Of a stretch of 56,891 nt of DNA, positions 31,477 through 41,300 are shown one piece after another. Source of the stretch: a virus; the IMG/VR virus record IMGVR_UViG_3300024261_000036, positions 1-56,891 of that record; one strand, written 5' to 3'. Under the pieces are notes generated by a model that saw nothing but the letters and a program-made list of their open reading frames with translations, ran no database searches and was not told where the DNA came from. The stretch's first letter is position 1. Each line of letters opens with the position of its first letter. Position numbers and translations under genes: made by a program.

Positions 31477-34400
31477 TTAATCTAAAAGCCGTTGTTTTAC
31501 GGTGAGTGATGAATAGGCGCTAGTTAGCGCTGCAATCCCAGTATATCTATCTACTGGATTAATCGTAGAGCCTGGCAGCTTTAAGTCGGCAGCAGCAATT
31601 GTGTCTGGATTCGTGCTGAAAGCGACGGATATTTTCTCCCCGTAGGAAAAGTGTGCCTGGGTATAAATTTTAGCCATGGCTTGAACTTGGGCGCTGAACC
31701 CTGCTGAAATGGTGGAGGTTCTCAGGTTTAAAGTTTCAGTCGCTATGAGCCGAGGCGATCCAGTTCCTAAGTAGTATCCCGTCGTGTGGTCATATTCCGC
31801 ATCAGCATAAATATACATAACGAGCGGGACTGTGTCTCCCGGCAATGCTCCCGTGGGAGCCCCCAACGGGATTGCCACTTCGAAGGCGCACGTTGCCGCC
31901 ACCTCATATATGCCGCTTTCCCCGACCTCAAAATAACTGCCGCTAAACGGACCTCCGGCCACCCCCTCATCTACGGCCACATTGTCTCCATAGTCGTAAA
32001 ACCCCGGAGACGGGGTGTCCACATTGTAGGCAATATTTTTTATGTTCGTGCCGTTTAACGGCAGCGGAGTAGTGAAAAGAGTACCGGTATTATAGCTGAC
32101 GTTGCAGGACCTAGCAGCCGGATAAACGGACACGTTGTCAACATATACACTGCCTGCAACGGCTCCCTTGGCCATGAAAAGCCTTGCGTACCTTGCATCA
32201 TTCGCAGGAGGACCAGTTTCAAGCGGAGCGAAGTACCCCCTCTGGGTTTCCCACTCAAGCGCAGCGGAGGCCGGTCCAGCCGCAAGCACTGTGGTGCCAA
32301 TTGAGGAACCGTCTCCATCAAGAAACTCAACACCGAGAATAAGCGTTGTGGATGTGTTGTCTGCCTGCCACGTGAATTCCACCGCATATGGCGAATTTGT
32401 GTACCCGTCGATAGGTATAAGATCCGATTCAATGCCATACCCAGGTGATGCGATTTCGATAGACAGGGCACCCGTCTTCGACACTGTTGAAGCCAGTATG
32501 TTCGTGTTGTCCCAAGTGTTTGTCGCACTCCAGCCAGTAGGCGGATTCAATCTTCCGTCGGCCCACGTCATAAAGGCGTTGTTTCGGACCTGCGTGAACT
32601 TGCCGCCAAGGTTCATCTGCGACTTGCTCAGGACAGATTGAAGAGACTGCAGCTTCTGGGACTTGGTTAATGCGGTACTTGCCTGCTGTGGGCTGTTTGC
32701 AGGTATTGGTGCCCCGCGTGATTCAAGCGTCATCCACCTGCGGACACCAAGGCTGGGCTGTCCACGAACGGACATGGTTGTTGTCGCCTCATCGGTAAAG
32801 TTGTGACTTACCTGGGAGACGGCAAGATATTGGTTGTCACTGTAAAGGTAGGCGTTTGACTGGAATCCAACGATGTCGTGTATGTCAAGGAACGGCAAGA
32901 GAGGAACGGTCACTGAGTGGTCAAACTCGGGCTCCGACAGATCCTGTATCATAGATGACGCCATTCGAGTCGCCTCGGTGCCCAGGTTGATGTTGCTTAC
33001 AGATTCCTCTTGCACCTCCATAAACCTACGCCCATACTTGGTGATTGAAGATAGGTTTTCAAGTTCTACGAATGCCGGCGTCCTCTCCGTTGCCTCCCCT
33101 GTGGATGGGTTTAACCCGGCATCTCCGTTGAGAGAATTGCCGGACAAGGTTATTCCTGACGGCAGCGTTATGGACGATATGTTCGCGTTCTGCTCCGCCA
33201 CCGTCTCTGCGCTATCATACGAAACCCTGACGACATTCCTCACGCGCTGCGAGGCAAGCTCGGCTTTCGATATAGACTTAATTTCGCTGGGAGAAAATAC
33301 GGCTGATAGAGTCACGGAGTCTCGCTCGGGTTCATAAAGCTGGAGACGGAATGATTCGCTGTCCTCGTCCCATTTGAACTTAACGTCGTGACCAAATTCT
33401 CCCGCAATCGTTCTGATGGCCACAAGAACGGGCTCACGCTTCTGAACCTTATAGTTAACGGCCCACGCCGCACCAGGGGGCGGGTCGTATATGACATCGC
33501 CAGGGCCTGCATAGGAACCTGTCTTTCCATTATCAACAGAGTTGTCAAAAACAATGCCATCAATAACATCATCAACAATGACGGCGGCACCGCCAGGGGT
33601 CGTGCCGTAGCCCACTTCATCCTCGATAAACGTATCGACCAGCAATCCGCCCTTGTCCCTGAAGTTGACCGTAATCTCCTCGGTCCCCCAATCTATCAGG
33701 TCTATGCGACCATCAAGCATGTACCAAAAATCGTCCCCGCTTGCATCCAGACCGAGGGGGACGGTGGCCGCAAATATCCTTATCTGCCTGTATACGTCAA
33801 GGAACCTCTCTACATTATAGGTGCTGTCGTCAGCAAGGTTGAGCTTCGTATCATTCTTGAGGTAGGCGAGAGACAGGTTCTCCTGCTCCCGCAAGAACTT
33901 GACAGAGCCCTGAACACACGCGTTGTCCGGGCTGTTCGACAAGTTAAGATTCGACACAAAGTCGAGACCGTCGAGCTGGGTGGCGTCGTAATACAGGCTA
34001 GTGGTCGCCGGAGATGGCTCAGGCTTCTCCACGGCAACCCTGACTTGACTGCTGGTGTGAAACGGAAGAAGGAGCCCTCTGCGGTAGTCTTCCTCTATTT
34101 CTGACGCGGTAAGCTGGCGGTCCCATAGATATATGCCAGCGACAGTTCCCGTGAAGGGCACAACCATTTGACCGCCACCGCTAGAAGTGTACTGGCCACC
34201 AACCTGCCAATAAGCGTTGGACCCACCTGTTGGGGTTTCGCCGTTGCCGCTAGGACCAGGATCCAATGGAACATCTTCTATATACCTACCATTAACATAC
34301 ATGGAGTATGATATTCTCGTGACAGGGAACGATGGGTTGGGCTTCCTCACCAGGCAAAGGTATATCCACCTGTCCAGCGGGAACTCATAGTTTCCTCGCC

Positions 34401-34905
34401 ACCTGCTTGAAACATTTGACCCGTGCTCGGAGTTTATTTCTATCTTCCCGCTGCTATTCAATATAGCAAACCTAAAAAGAATATTGTTGGCAGAACCCGT
34501 AAGTGCCGAATCTGAGGCGAAAGCCACGACGGATGAGAACGTGGAGATACTGCTGACCTTGAACCAAGCCCCAAAGGTGGCATCCTTAGTTGTTAGTACG
34601 GTTTGCGAATCTATATCCGTGGCAGCAGAATCACTCGACATCGCGTTCGTGGCACCTGAGCCGATAAATCTTCTTCCCATGCCAACGGGAGCATCAACAA
34701 TATATGGCAATAGCGGGTCCGTGACGAATACGCCGCCGTTGTGAGGCCCAAGGTTTTCACCAGCACTTCCCCATACGGATGGGGAATAGTCGCCCGTGGT
34801 CTCATCGAGAAACCATGCACGACTCAACGGCGGGTCAACACCTGAGGGGTCTACCCCTGTCCTAAAGCGCGGGTGAGCCCCTCTCTTTGTGCTTGGCAAC
34901 CTCAT
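31477..34905 (-). CDS. Tail hub/tip protein with LamG-like domain, 1142 aa
   Basis: Residues about 90-280 form a concanavalin-like LamG domain (ATFGAWFKVSSISTFSS, RISYSMYVNGRYI, GIYLWDRQLTASEIEEDYRR). The middle (VLVAIRTIAGEFGHDVKFKW, RVRNVVRVSYDS) is typical of baseplate hub proteins. The C-terminal third is beta-rich and contains carbohydrate-module-like sequence. It probably forms the tail tip that contacts the cell. TAGG precedes the ATG. Confidence 0.65.
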   Translation of the reverse strand: MRLPSTKRGAHPRFRTGVDPSGVDPPLSRAWFLDETTGDYSPSVWGSAGENLGPHNGGVFVTDPLLPYIVDAPVGMGRRFIGSGATNAMSSDSAATDIDSQTVLTTKDATFGAWFKVSSISTFSSVVAFASDSALTGSANNILFRFAILNSSGKIEINSEHGSNVSSRWRGNYEFPLDRWIYLCLVRKPNPSFPVTRISYSMYVNGRYIEDVPLDPGPSGNGETPTGGSNAYWQVGGQYTSSGGGQMVVPFTGTVAGIYLWDRQLTASEIEEDYRRGLLLPFHTSSQVRVAVEKPEPSPATTSLYYDATQLDGLDFVSNLNLSNSPDNACVQGSVKFLREQENLSLAYLKNDTKLNLADDSTYNVERFLDVYRQIRIFAATVPLGLDASGDDFWYMLDGRIDLIDWGTEEITVNFRDKGGLLVDTFIEDEVGYGTTPGGAAVIVDDVIDGIVFDNSVDNGKTGSYAGPGDVIYDPPPGAAWAVNYKVQKREPVLVAIRTIAGEFGHDVKFKWDEDSESFRLQLYEPERDSVTLSAVFSPSEIKSISKAELASQRVRNVVRVSYDSAETVAEQNANISSITLPSGITLSGNSLNGDAGLNPSTGEATERTPAFVELENLSSITKYGRRFMEVQEESVSNINLGTEATRMASSMIQDLSEPEFDHSVTVPLLPFLDIHDIVGFQSNAYLYSDNQYLAVSQVSHNFTDEATTTMSVRGQPSLGVRRWMTLESRGAPIPANSPQQASTALTKSQKLQSLQSVLSKSQMNLGGKFTQVRNNAFMTWADGRLNPPTGWSATNTWDNTNILASTVSKTGALSIEIASPGYGIESDLIPIDGYTNSPYAVEFTWQADNTSTTLILGVEFLDGDGSSIGTTVLAAGPASAALEWETQRGYFAPLETGPPANDARYARLFMAKGAVAGSVYVDNVSVYPAARSCNVSYNTGTLFTTPLPLNGTNIKNIAYNVDTPSPGFYDYGDNVAVDEGVAGGPFSGSYFEVGESGIYEVAATCAFEVAIPLGAPTGALPGDTVPLVMYIYADAEYDHTTGYYLGTGSPRLIATETLNLRTSTISAGFSAQVQAMAKIYTQAHFSYGEKISVAFSTNPDTIAAADLKLPGSTINPVDRYTGIAALTSAYSSLTVKQRLLD

Positions 34906-34913
34906 TAAACGGC

Positions 34914-35141
34914 CTACTCCTCAATCGGTGCAATAGTCACCATGGCGGTGGTGCATTTTATGTTTACAGTCATCTCTGAAGATTCCCCACGCTTCATGGA
35001 TGCCTTAAAGCCGGACACGGTCGGTGAATCCAATGAAATGGAAACAGCCTGCCCAATGAAGTTCGTTCCCGGCGATGGAACATCCAGGTCACCATCAACC
35101 TCAATGATAATTTTTCTAATCGGTTTGCGAATCGCTGACAT
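34914..35141 (-). CDS. Small tail protein, 75 aa
   Basis: Unknown beta-rich protein (KIIIEVDGDLDVPSPGTNF). GGAG precedes the ATG, and its stop overlaps the region before the hub gene. Its place between the second distal tail protein and the hub suggests a tail-tip part. Confidence 0.55.
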   Translation of the reverse strand: MSAIRKPIRKIIIEVDGDLDVPSPGTNFIGQAVSISLDSPTVSGFKASMKRGESSEMTVNIKCTTAMVTIAPIEE

Positions 35142-35150
35142 CTACGTCTC

Positions 35151-37370
35151 CTATCTAAAAATCCTTCTATTGTAACCCTTTGTGAAAACAGTTACAATCT
35201 CGTCTTCCTGTAACGCTCTTTTCCATAGCGCCACGCTCTTTATCTTTCCGTCGAATTCGTTTGTGGTGGAGTTCCCCTCTGCACCGATGGAATTAAACCT
35301 TACACCGCCACCGTCACCAGACGAGAAATAATCCTGACCTGGAGCTATCGTTGCATCATCAAGCAGCGACACGGTTGATTGGGGCAATGCTCCAAAGTTG
35401 CTGTAAACTTTTAAGCTCCCATTTAAAAGGTCTATTATCCCAGCCACAAAGTACCACTCTCCCGCGACATAAGTTGACCCGCTGGTTGTCAACTGCAATG
35501 CAGACGTTGGAGGAGGAGTGTCTCTTCCGCCAAAAGTGACGTTTCCGCCAACGTCAGTGGTGAGCCACAGCTTTCCTCCTGCTGTGGATGCTGGCAAATA
35601 AAACAACCCCATTCTTGCCACAACGTCCGCATTAAACCAGGCTGAAACAGTAGCCGCAGTGCTCCCCCCCAGGTCTGCGCTTATATTCCCAAGGGTGTCT
35701 TCGGTTATAAAAGAGTTGTCCGTACCTGCGAACTCATAACAAAGGCCAAAGGATGTGTCGTACACAAGAGACGGTGGATTCGCCCCATCTGGGATGTATG
35801 AATATCCGCCAACTGCATCGCCATGCTCGTCATTGTCCTGGTCTCTGATAAACTCGGGCTCAAGTATGAAGTTTGCGTCTGGCCTTGGGATGCCGCGTTC
35901 TCTTGGCTTCTTGACTTCCTGGAGCGTGAACTCCATGGACCGGTCATTGGTGGAATAGTTGCCACCATGCTGTACATATGGCTCCGATGTCACGTTGCCA
36001 ATGACTTGCTTCGGCGTCTGGCTTCCTATTACGTCGCCAGAAACAAGAAGTCGGGGCATCTTGGAGAATGCGCGTTCCGATGGAGTCAGAGGGCCGTAGC
36101 CATATCGCCCTTCGACTATGACGTCAGCAAGCTGCTGAGGGCTGAGGGCAGAGTGGTAGTTCCTGAAGTCATCTATCGCTCCGATGAAACCACTAACGGC
36201 GGCCCCAAAGACAATGTCTCTTGTAGCGAGAGCGACAGCATAGGCGAAGGTGCTCGACCCGGCCAACGCACCGTTTCGGTAAAGCTTCAGCGTAACGGTT
36301 GTCGGCACGTCAGCAGTGTAGACAAGCGCAAAGTGAACCCACTCCTCGTCAACACTGTTGTTTGGGTCCGCGATGCTTATGTCCGAGGCAGACACGCTTA
36401 CCCCGCGATTAAGCACCATCTGAGTCCCACTAAATGAAAATGACCAAGACGGGAAAACCGGAGCGCCTATCTGGCTGACCACATCCTGTGTGCCGCCCAG
36501 AGCCTCCGGTCTAACCCAAAAGCAAACAGTCTGGTCTATCTCATTGGACAACTGAGGCACGTCGGCACCAGCATAAGAAACAGTTTGGCTGGTCGAGAAG
36601 AAAAGAGAGCCCTCCCCGGACTTCTTCACCTGGCACCCAGAGGCCACATCAGTAACAAGCGCAGAGCTTGCGGCGCCCTGTTTCCCGCCGATGCGGTCCA
36701 CAAAATCCAATGGATAGTCGAATGGGCAATACATCACCATGTCGTTTGCAGATTGCCATTCGTAAACGCCCTGGATGAATGAAGCATCAGCGGCAAACGG
36801 CAGTATGACTAGATCGTCTATGTCGGGGACGATGGATGAGTCTATCGTTATAACGCCATTCTCTACAGATAAAACAAGGGGAAGCCCGACTCCAGCCTCT
36901 CCGTTTTCATATGTTTCGTTGGTTGTCGCGTCGTTGACTTCAGCGTAATGATACCAATCCAGGCCATCAAACGCCCAGAGCATAACTGTATATTTCGTGG
37001 TTGGCAAGCCAATGTCAAAAGACACGTCTGAAGTCATCTCGGCCCTGCCCGACCCAAACCTGCTGTCACCGGATTGGACACAGGATATGCTGGCTATGGT
37101 GCCCGAGGTTGGCCCCACCCCAGAGTCGCTCCACACGTCCTTGTCGAAGGAGAAGTGATGACCGCGCCCAGACACAAGCCCTTCCACCGTATCGGCCACT
37201 GAAGGGCTCTGAAACAGCATGTTGCCCGTCCAGGACCTTGGCAGCAGTCTTCGATTAATAAGCGCACGGTTAGTGAACGAACGGCCAGTGTTCCCAAACG
37301 GTGTGGACACCTCCGACATCCCGCCGTTGACAATGGGCACGTTCCAGCCATTGATCTTGAAAAAGCTCAT
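35151..37370 (-). CDS. Distal tail-like protein with two LamG-like domains, 739 aa
   Basis: The N-terminal 80 residues (KINGWNVPIVNGGMSEV then LVSGRGHHFSFDKDVWS) match the distal-tail type domain of the gene that follows it in the map. After it come two concanavalin/LamG-like domains (QTVCFWVRPEALGG, GAIDDFRNYHSALSPQQLAD at about 400; TVSAWFNADVVARMGLF, KIKSVALWKRALQEDEIV at about 720). It may add sugar-binding modules to the tail tip. GGAG precedes the ATG. Confidence 0.65.
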   Translation of the reverse strand: MSFFKINGWNVPIVNGGMSEVSTPFGNTGRSFTNRALINRRLLPRSWTGNMLFQSPSVADTVEGLVSGRGHHFSFDKDVWSDSGVGPTSGTIASISCVQSGDSRFGSGRAEMTSDVSFDIGLPTTKYTVMLWAFDGLDWYHYAEVNDATTNETYENGEAGVGLPLVLSVENGVITIDSSIVPDIDDLVILPFAADASFIQGVYEWQSANDMVMYCPFDYPLDFVDRIGGKQGAASSALVTDVASGCQVKKSGEGSLFFSTSQTVSYAGADVPQLSNEIDQTVCFWVRPEALGGTQDVVSQIGAPVFPSWSFSFSGTQMVLNRGVSVSASDISIADPNNSVDEEWVHFALVYTADVPTTVTLKLYRNGALAGSSTFAYAVALATRDIVFGAAVSGFIGAIDDFRNYHSALSPQQLADVIVEGRYGYGPLTPSERAFSKMPRLLVSGDVIGSQTPKQVIGNVTSEPYVQHGGNYSTNDRSMEFTLQEVKKPRERGIPRPDANFILEPEFIRDQDNDEHGDAVGGYSYIPDGANPPSLVYDTSFGLCYEFAGTDNSFITEDTLGNISADLGGSTAATVSAWFNADVVARMGLFYLPASTAGGKLWLTTDVGGNVTFGGRDTPPPTSALQLTTSGSTYVAGEWYFVAGIIDLLNGSLKVYSNFGALPQSTVSLLDDATIAPGQDYFSSGDGGGVRFNSIGAEGNSTTNEFDGKIKSVALWKRALQEDEIVTVFTKGYNRRIFR

Positions 37371-38344
37371 ATCGACTCCGGGTATCTGGTGTATTCACCT
37401 TCGCCATCCTGGATGACGCCTCCAGAGAGCCTTAAAACAGGAAGCCCAAACGGGGAGACAGGCGTCACCGCGTCAGGGTCGTTTTTGTACCCATCGAGAT
37501 ACTCGGTCAGCTTGAACGCAACGGTCTTGGCATTATTGGCCCCAGGCTTTTGCATATAAGCAATAGATGTGACCTCTCCAGTTACCGGCACACTTGGGTA
37601 TTCCGTTTGCTCGGAATAAGGAGAGACACTGAGCTGCGAGACAAAATAATCTGGCGCGACATAAGGCAGGATGAACATGTCCGAGATGATCGCGCTACCG
37701 CCATTTAAGTCCAGTGAAATATAAAGAATGCCATCAAGCACCCGGACCGACATCCCAAAACCAACAACATCCACGTACAATATGGTATTCATTGTTCCGG
37801 TCTCATATCGAGATTCATCGCCGTTGACATAGACGCTTCCATCGGACCTGAAAACAACCGGCACCATGTTTGCCGATCCATCATAAACAATGAACATTGC
37901 CGTCCACTTATCATCCTCTAGCTGACAGTCCCACGCGAAACAGTCTAAGGATGGGTCCGCATTAGGGGGGACAATCTCCAAAGACCCGCCCGACCAGTAA
38001 TCGCCGGTCGTATTGGTATAGCTGATGCCACCTGATCCATAATCGGTAGTTATCCCACGCGCATTGTATCCGGGAAGAGGTGAAAGCCCAGTCTGGGAGG
38101 TTGGCCCTTCTTTGAATGACCAATAATGCCCCTCTCCATTAATCATATTAATGAAGCCATCAGCCACATCAAAGTCCTGGAAGAGCGCAGTGGCCTCCCA
38201 GGTTCTTCGATATTCTCGTGATGAGGATCGAAGCTCCCCACGAAACGAGCGGTTAGCATCGTTTATCTTCTCAACGCCCCTGGTGCATTGGTTCATCACG
38301 ATTGGTATATTGATGGCGTTCAGCCAAAGAAAGGGTACTGCCAT
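37367..38344 (-). CDS. Distal tail-like protein, 325 aa
   Basis: The N-terminus (FLWLNAINIPIVMNQCTRG, then FINMINGEGHYWSFKEG) aligns with the next protein's N-terminal domain, so the pair is paralogous. It follows the tape measure, where the distal tail protein normally lies. ATG 38344 sits in a TGATG overlap with the tape measure stop and follows GAGGAAGCTG. Confidence 0.65.
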   Translation of the reverse strand: MAVPFLWLNAINIPIVMNQCTRGVEKINDANRSFRGELRSSSREYRRTWEATALFQDFDVADGFINMINGEGHYWSFKEGPTSQTGLSPLPGYNARGITTDYGSGGISYTNTTGDYWSGGSLEIVPPNADPSLDCFAWDCQLEDDKWTAMFIVYDGSANMVPVVFRSDGSVYVNGDESRYETGTMNTILYVDVVGFGMSVRVLDGILYISLDLNGGSAIISDMFILPYVAPDYFVSQLSVSPYSEQTEYPSVPVTGEVTSIAYMQKPGANNAKTVAFKLTEYLDGYKNDPDAVTPVSPFGLPVLRLSGGVIQDGEGEYTRYPESI

Positions 38345-41300
38345 CAGCTTCCTCTGCCTCCGCCGCCGTTCCACCAGTTAGACCCTGACTTGGTCGTGGG
38401 GAACGGGGTTCCACCTTGCGCCATGTGGTCCCTTGATGATTTCTCTGCAATCATATTAGCGAGCTGGTCTGGGTTGGTCGCATCATCTATTCTCATCTCT
38501 CCTATGTTGATGATCATATTATTGCCACCCATTAATGAGTCTGTCGCCATGCTTCTACCCATGAACGCGGAGCCCATGGGTCCTGCCCCACCGGGCATAG
38601 CGCCTGGATCGAGCATTTGACGTGTCAGGTCTGCGATGTCTTTAGCAGCGCCCTCGAACGTGGCCGCGACACCGTCCAGGACAGAACTCCACCTCTGTGG
38701 GTCCGTAGCTTCTGACAGTTTGCTCAGGATTTCGTCACCGGGGGATGAGCTGCTAGATAATGCACTGGCGAAAGCGCTGGACATCCTGCTGAAATACTCG
38801 CGACCGGAAAGATCGAGGATATTGCCTCCGCCGCCCGCCGAAACTCCGCCCACAGCGTCCATCGCCTTGAATCTATGAAGAGCGACCTTGAACCCTGAAG
38901 GGACGTTGGACAGGCTTTCACCGAACTCTTTCGCGTTTTTATCTTCGTCTGCCTGATCGGCAAGAGCGTTTGCCCTGGCGTCGGCCTCTGCCTCAGTCGA
39001 TTTAAGCAGGTCTCTCATTTTTTCATGCATCTTATCAAGGTCAGGCATCATGCCGTTGAGTCCATCAATAACAGATTGGTTTAACTCATCGAAGTCTGGT
39101 ACCAGGCCATCGGCTGCAGCTTCGGCGTCCTCTGCTGCGTTGTTTAGACCAGTAGTGACCGGTGAAAGGATGGCTGGGCCGGGGATCAACTCATCTATCT
39201 CCTTGAAGATGTTTGCCAGTCCGCGCATTAGCCATGCAATGACATTGACCACTCCCTGCGCAATGGTCTCCATCAGGTTGCCCATAAACTGGTGGATCGG
39301 ATTGCCAAATCCCCCAACAAGTATGCTCAATACGCCAGAGACAAAATACCCAATCCCAAGAAGCAGCATTCCGATTCCGACTGCCAGCATCTTGAATCCC
39401 TGGAAGAGCACACTGGAAAGTCCTGCACCGTTCGCGAACGATCCTGCAAGCGGCAGCATAATGTCCATCAAGTAATCAAACAGCCCAACAAGTGGCATTA
39501 CGGCTCCCCACAGCGGGTCAAGAGCCATGACGATCTTGTCAATAGACACGGAAAGCGCATCTTGCGCCCTTCCGCGTTGAGACACATAATCATCATCAGC
39601 GAACTTGGGGTCCTTAAACAGGAGGGCCGTAAAGAATCCACCGAGGGCAGCAGTGAGGATGCCGAGGCCACCTGTCAGGATCCCTGCAACGCCGAGGATA
39701 AACAAGGCAATGGCACCAAAGAGGAGTACCAGTGGCGGGATAATGACACTTGCGATGCCCGCGATTGCCAACACTACGGCAACGATGGTTGCGACAATAG
39801 CTGCGATAACAGCAAAGACTATGCTGACGATGGCAAGAGCCAGGAAGCCGATGGCCGCTATGACCGGTGCAAATATTACAACAAAAGCCAAGGCTGCGGC
39901 TATCATGATGGGAGCCACAATGCTTGTCACGAGCAGACCGACGCCTGCTATAACTGGTCCAAATATCATTGCGAAGGCTGTGGCTGCAGCCAAGGCGAAG
40001 GCAGCGACAATGGCAGCCACAACATGTAAAATGCCTACCACAATGGCAGCGGCAATGGTGACAATGGCACCGACAATAATGGCAGTGGTAGTAGCGACCG
40101 TGCCGACAATGGAGGAGACAATGGCACCGGCGACGGTCGCAATGGCACCGAGAATAGCAGCAGAAATCGCAGCAATGGCGGCAGAAGCAGCTATGACGGG
40201 GGCAAGTGCAGATCCGACTGGAAGGCTTGCTTGCCCGCCCATCCTTACCGCATCGGAAAGCCTTTGGTCCTCAACCACCTTGTCCATCTGGTCGGCCAAA
40301 GAGTCGGCCATCTTCTTGAACGCACCGGCAGTGTTATCGAATATAACCTTGGCGGCCTTTTTGGCCGCATTGACAATGGCCTTGGCGGCTTTGCTTGCCG
40401 CCTTGCCTAGGACCGGCACCATTTCGACAATTGCCCCGGCAAGTGCCCCGATAGCTGCGCCTATGAGGGGGGTAAACTCAGTGATGGCGTACCCGATGCC
40501 TCCGCCGATGACGGCTCCCCATCCGCCTACAGCAGACGTCAGGGCTGTGCCAACGGTGACCCCAAAAGTCACTGCCGGCCCCTGCATGGTTTTGGCCCAC
40601 GGTGCCAGCGCTGTTCCAATCGCACCGCCGATGCTGGCAAAAACCCCGGTAAAAGCTCCCGCTATTTTTCCGCTCGCTTTGGAGAGACCAGTTTTCAGCG
40701 CGCTGGCCATCCCCTCTTTGACGGGCTGCTCCATGCCCTTGAAGAACTTTGCCGACTTAAAGCTGCCGAATATCCCCTCGGATATCTTATCAAGGCTACC
40801 CTTAATCTCAACCTGCGGGTCTATTACCTTGATACTATCCCATTCAAGCGCAACCTCGTCTGCCCTCTTGGCTATATTGGCCATGACCTCTACTAGCTTG
40901 TTCTTTTCAAATTCAGTGCCGGTCGCGTCTACCTTTTCCTGAAGGTGCGCGAACGCCTTGGCAAGTTCCTCGGGTCTCTTGCTCACATCCTCTTTTGAGA
41001 GAACCTCGGCAAGCCCCTCAACCCTTAGACCTGCGAACGTCCCGGCGAGCTTCTTGGATTCTTTCCCCAGCTCATCCAGCCTCGCTTTATCCTCGGCGTT
41101 TACCTTGAGCCGCTCAAAGACCAGGCGAACCTTCTCGCTTTCCTTTTCACTTGGCTTCAGTGTCTTATCAAGATCGGTCTTTTCTATCTTGACTTCTATC
41201 TTTTTGATCTCAAGGCGTCGGAGTCCTTCGGATTTCTTCTCTAGATTGTCCCTGCCACCAGCAATGCCTTCAATGTCGCCCATGAGCTTGAGCATCTCCT

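Noticed and set aside
39605-40942. 445-codon open frame on the plus strand
   Set aside because: It is the complement of the Ala/Val/Ile-rich tape measure block; low complexity and codon bias produce a long antisense frame.
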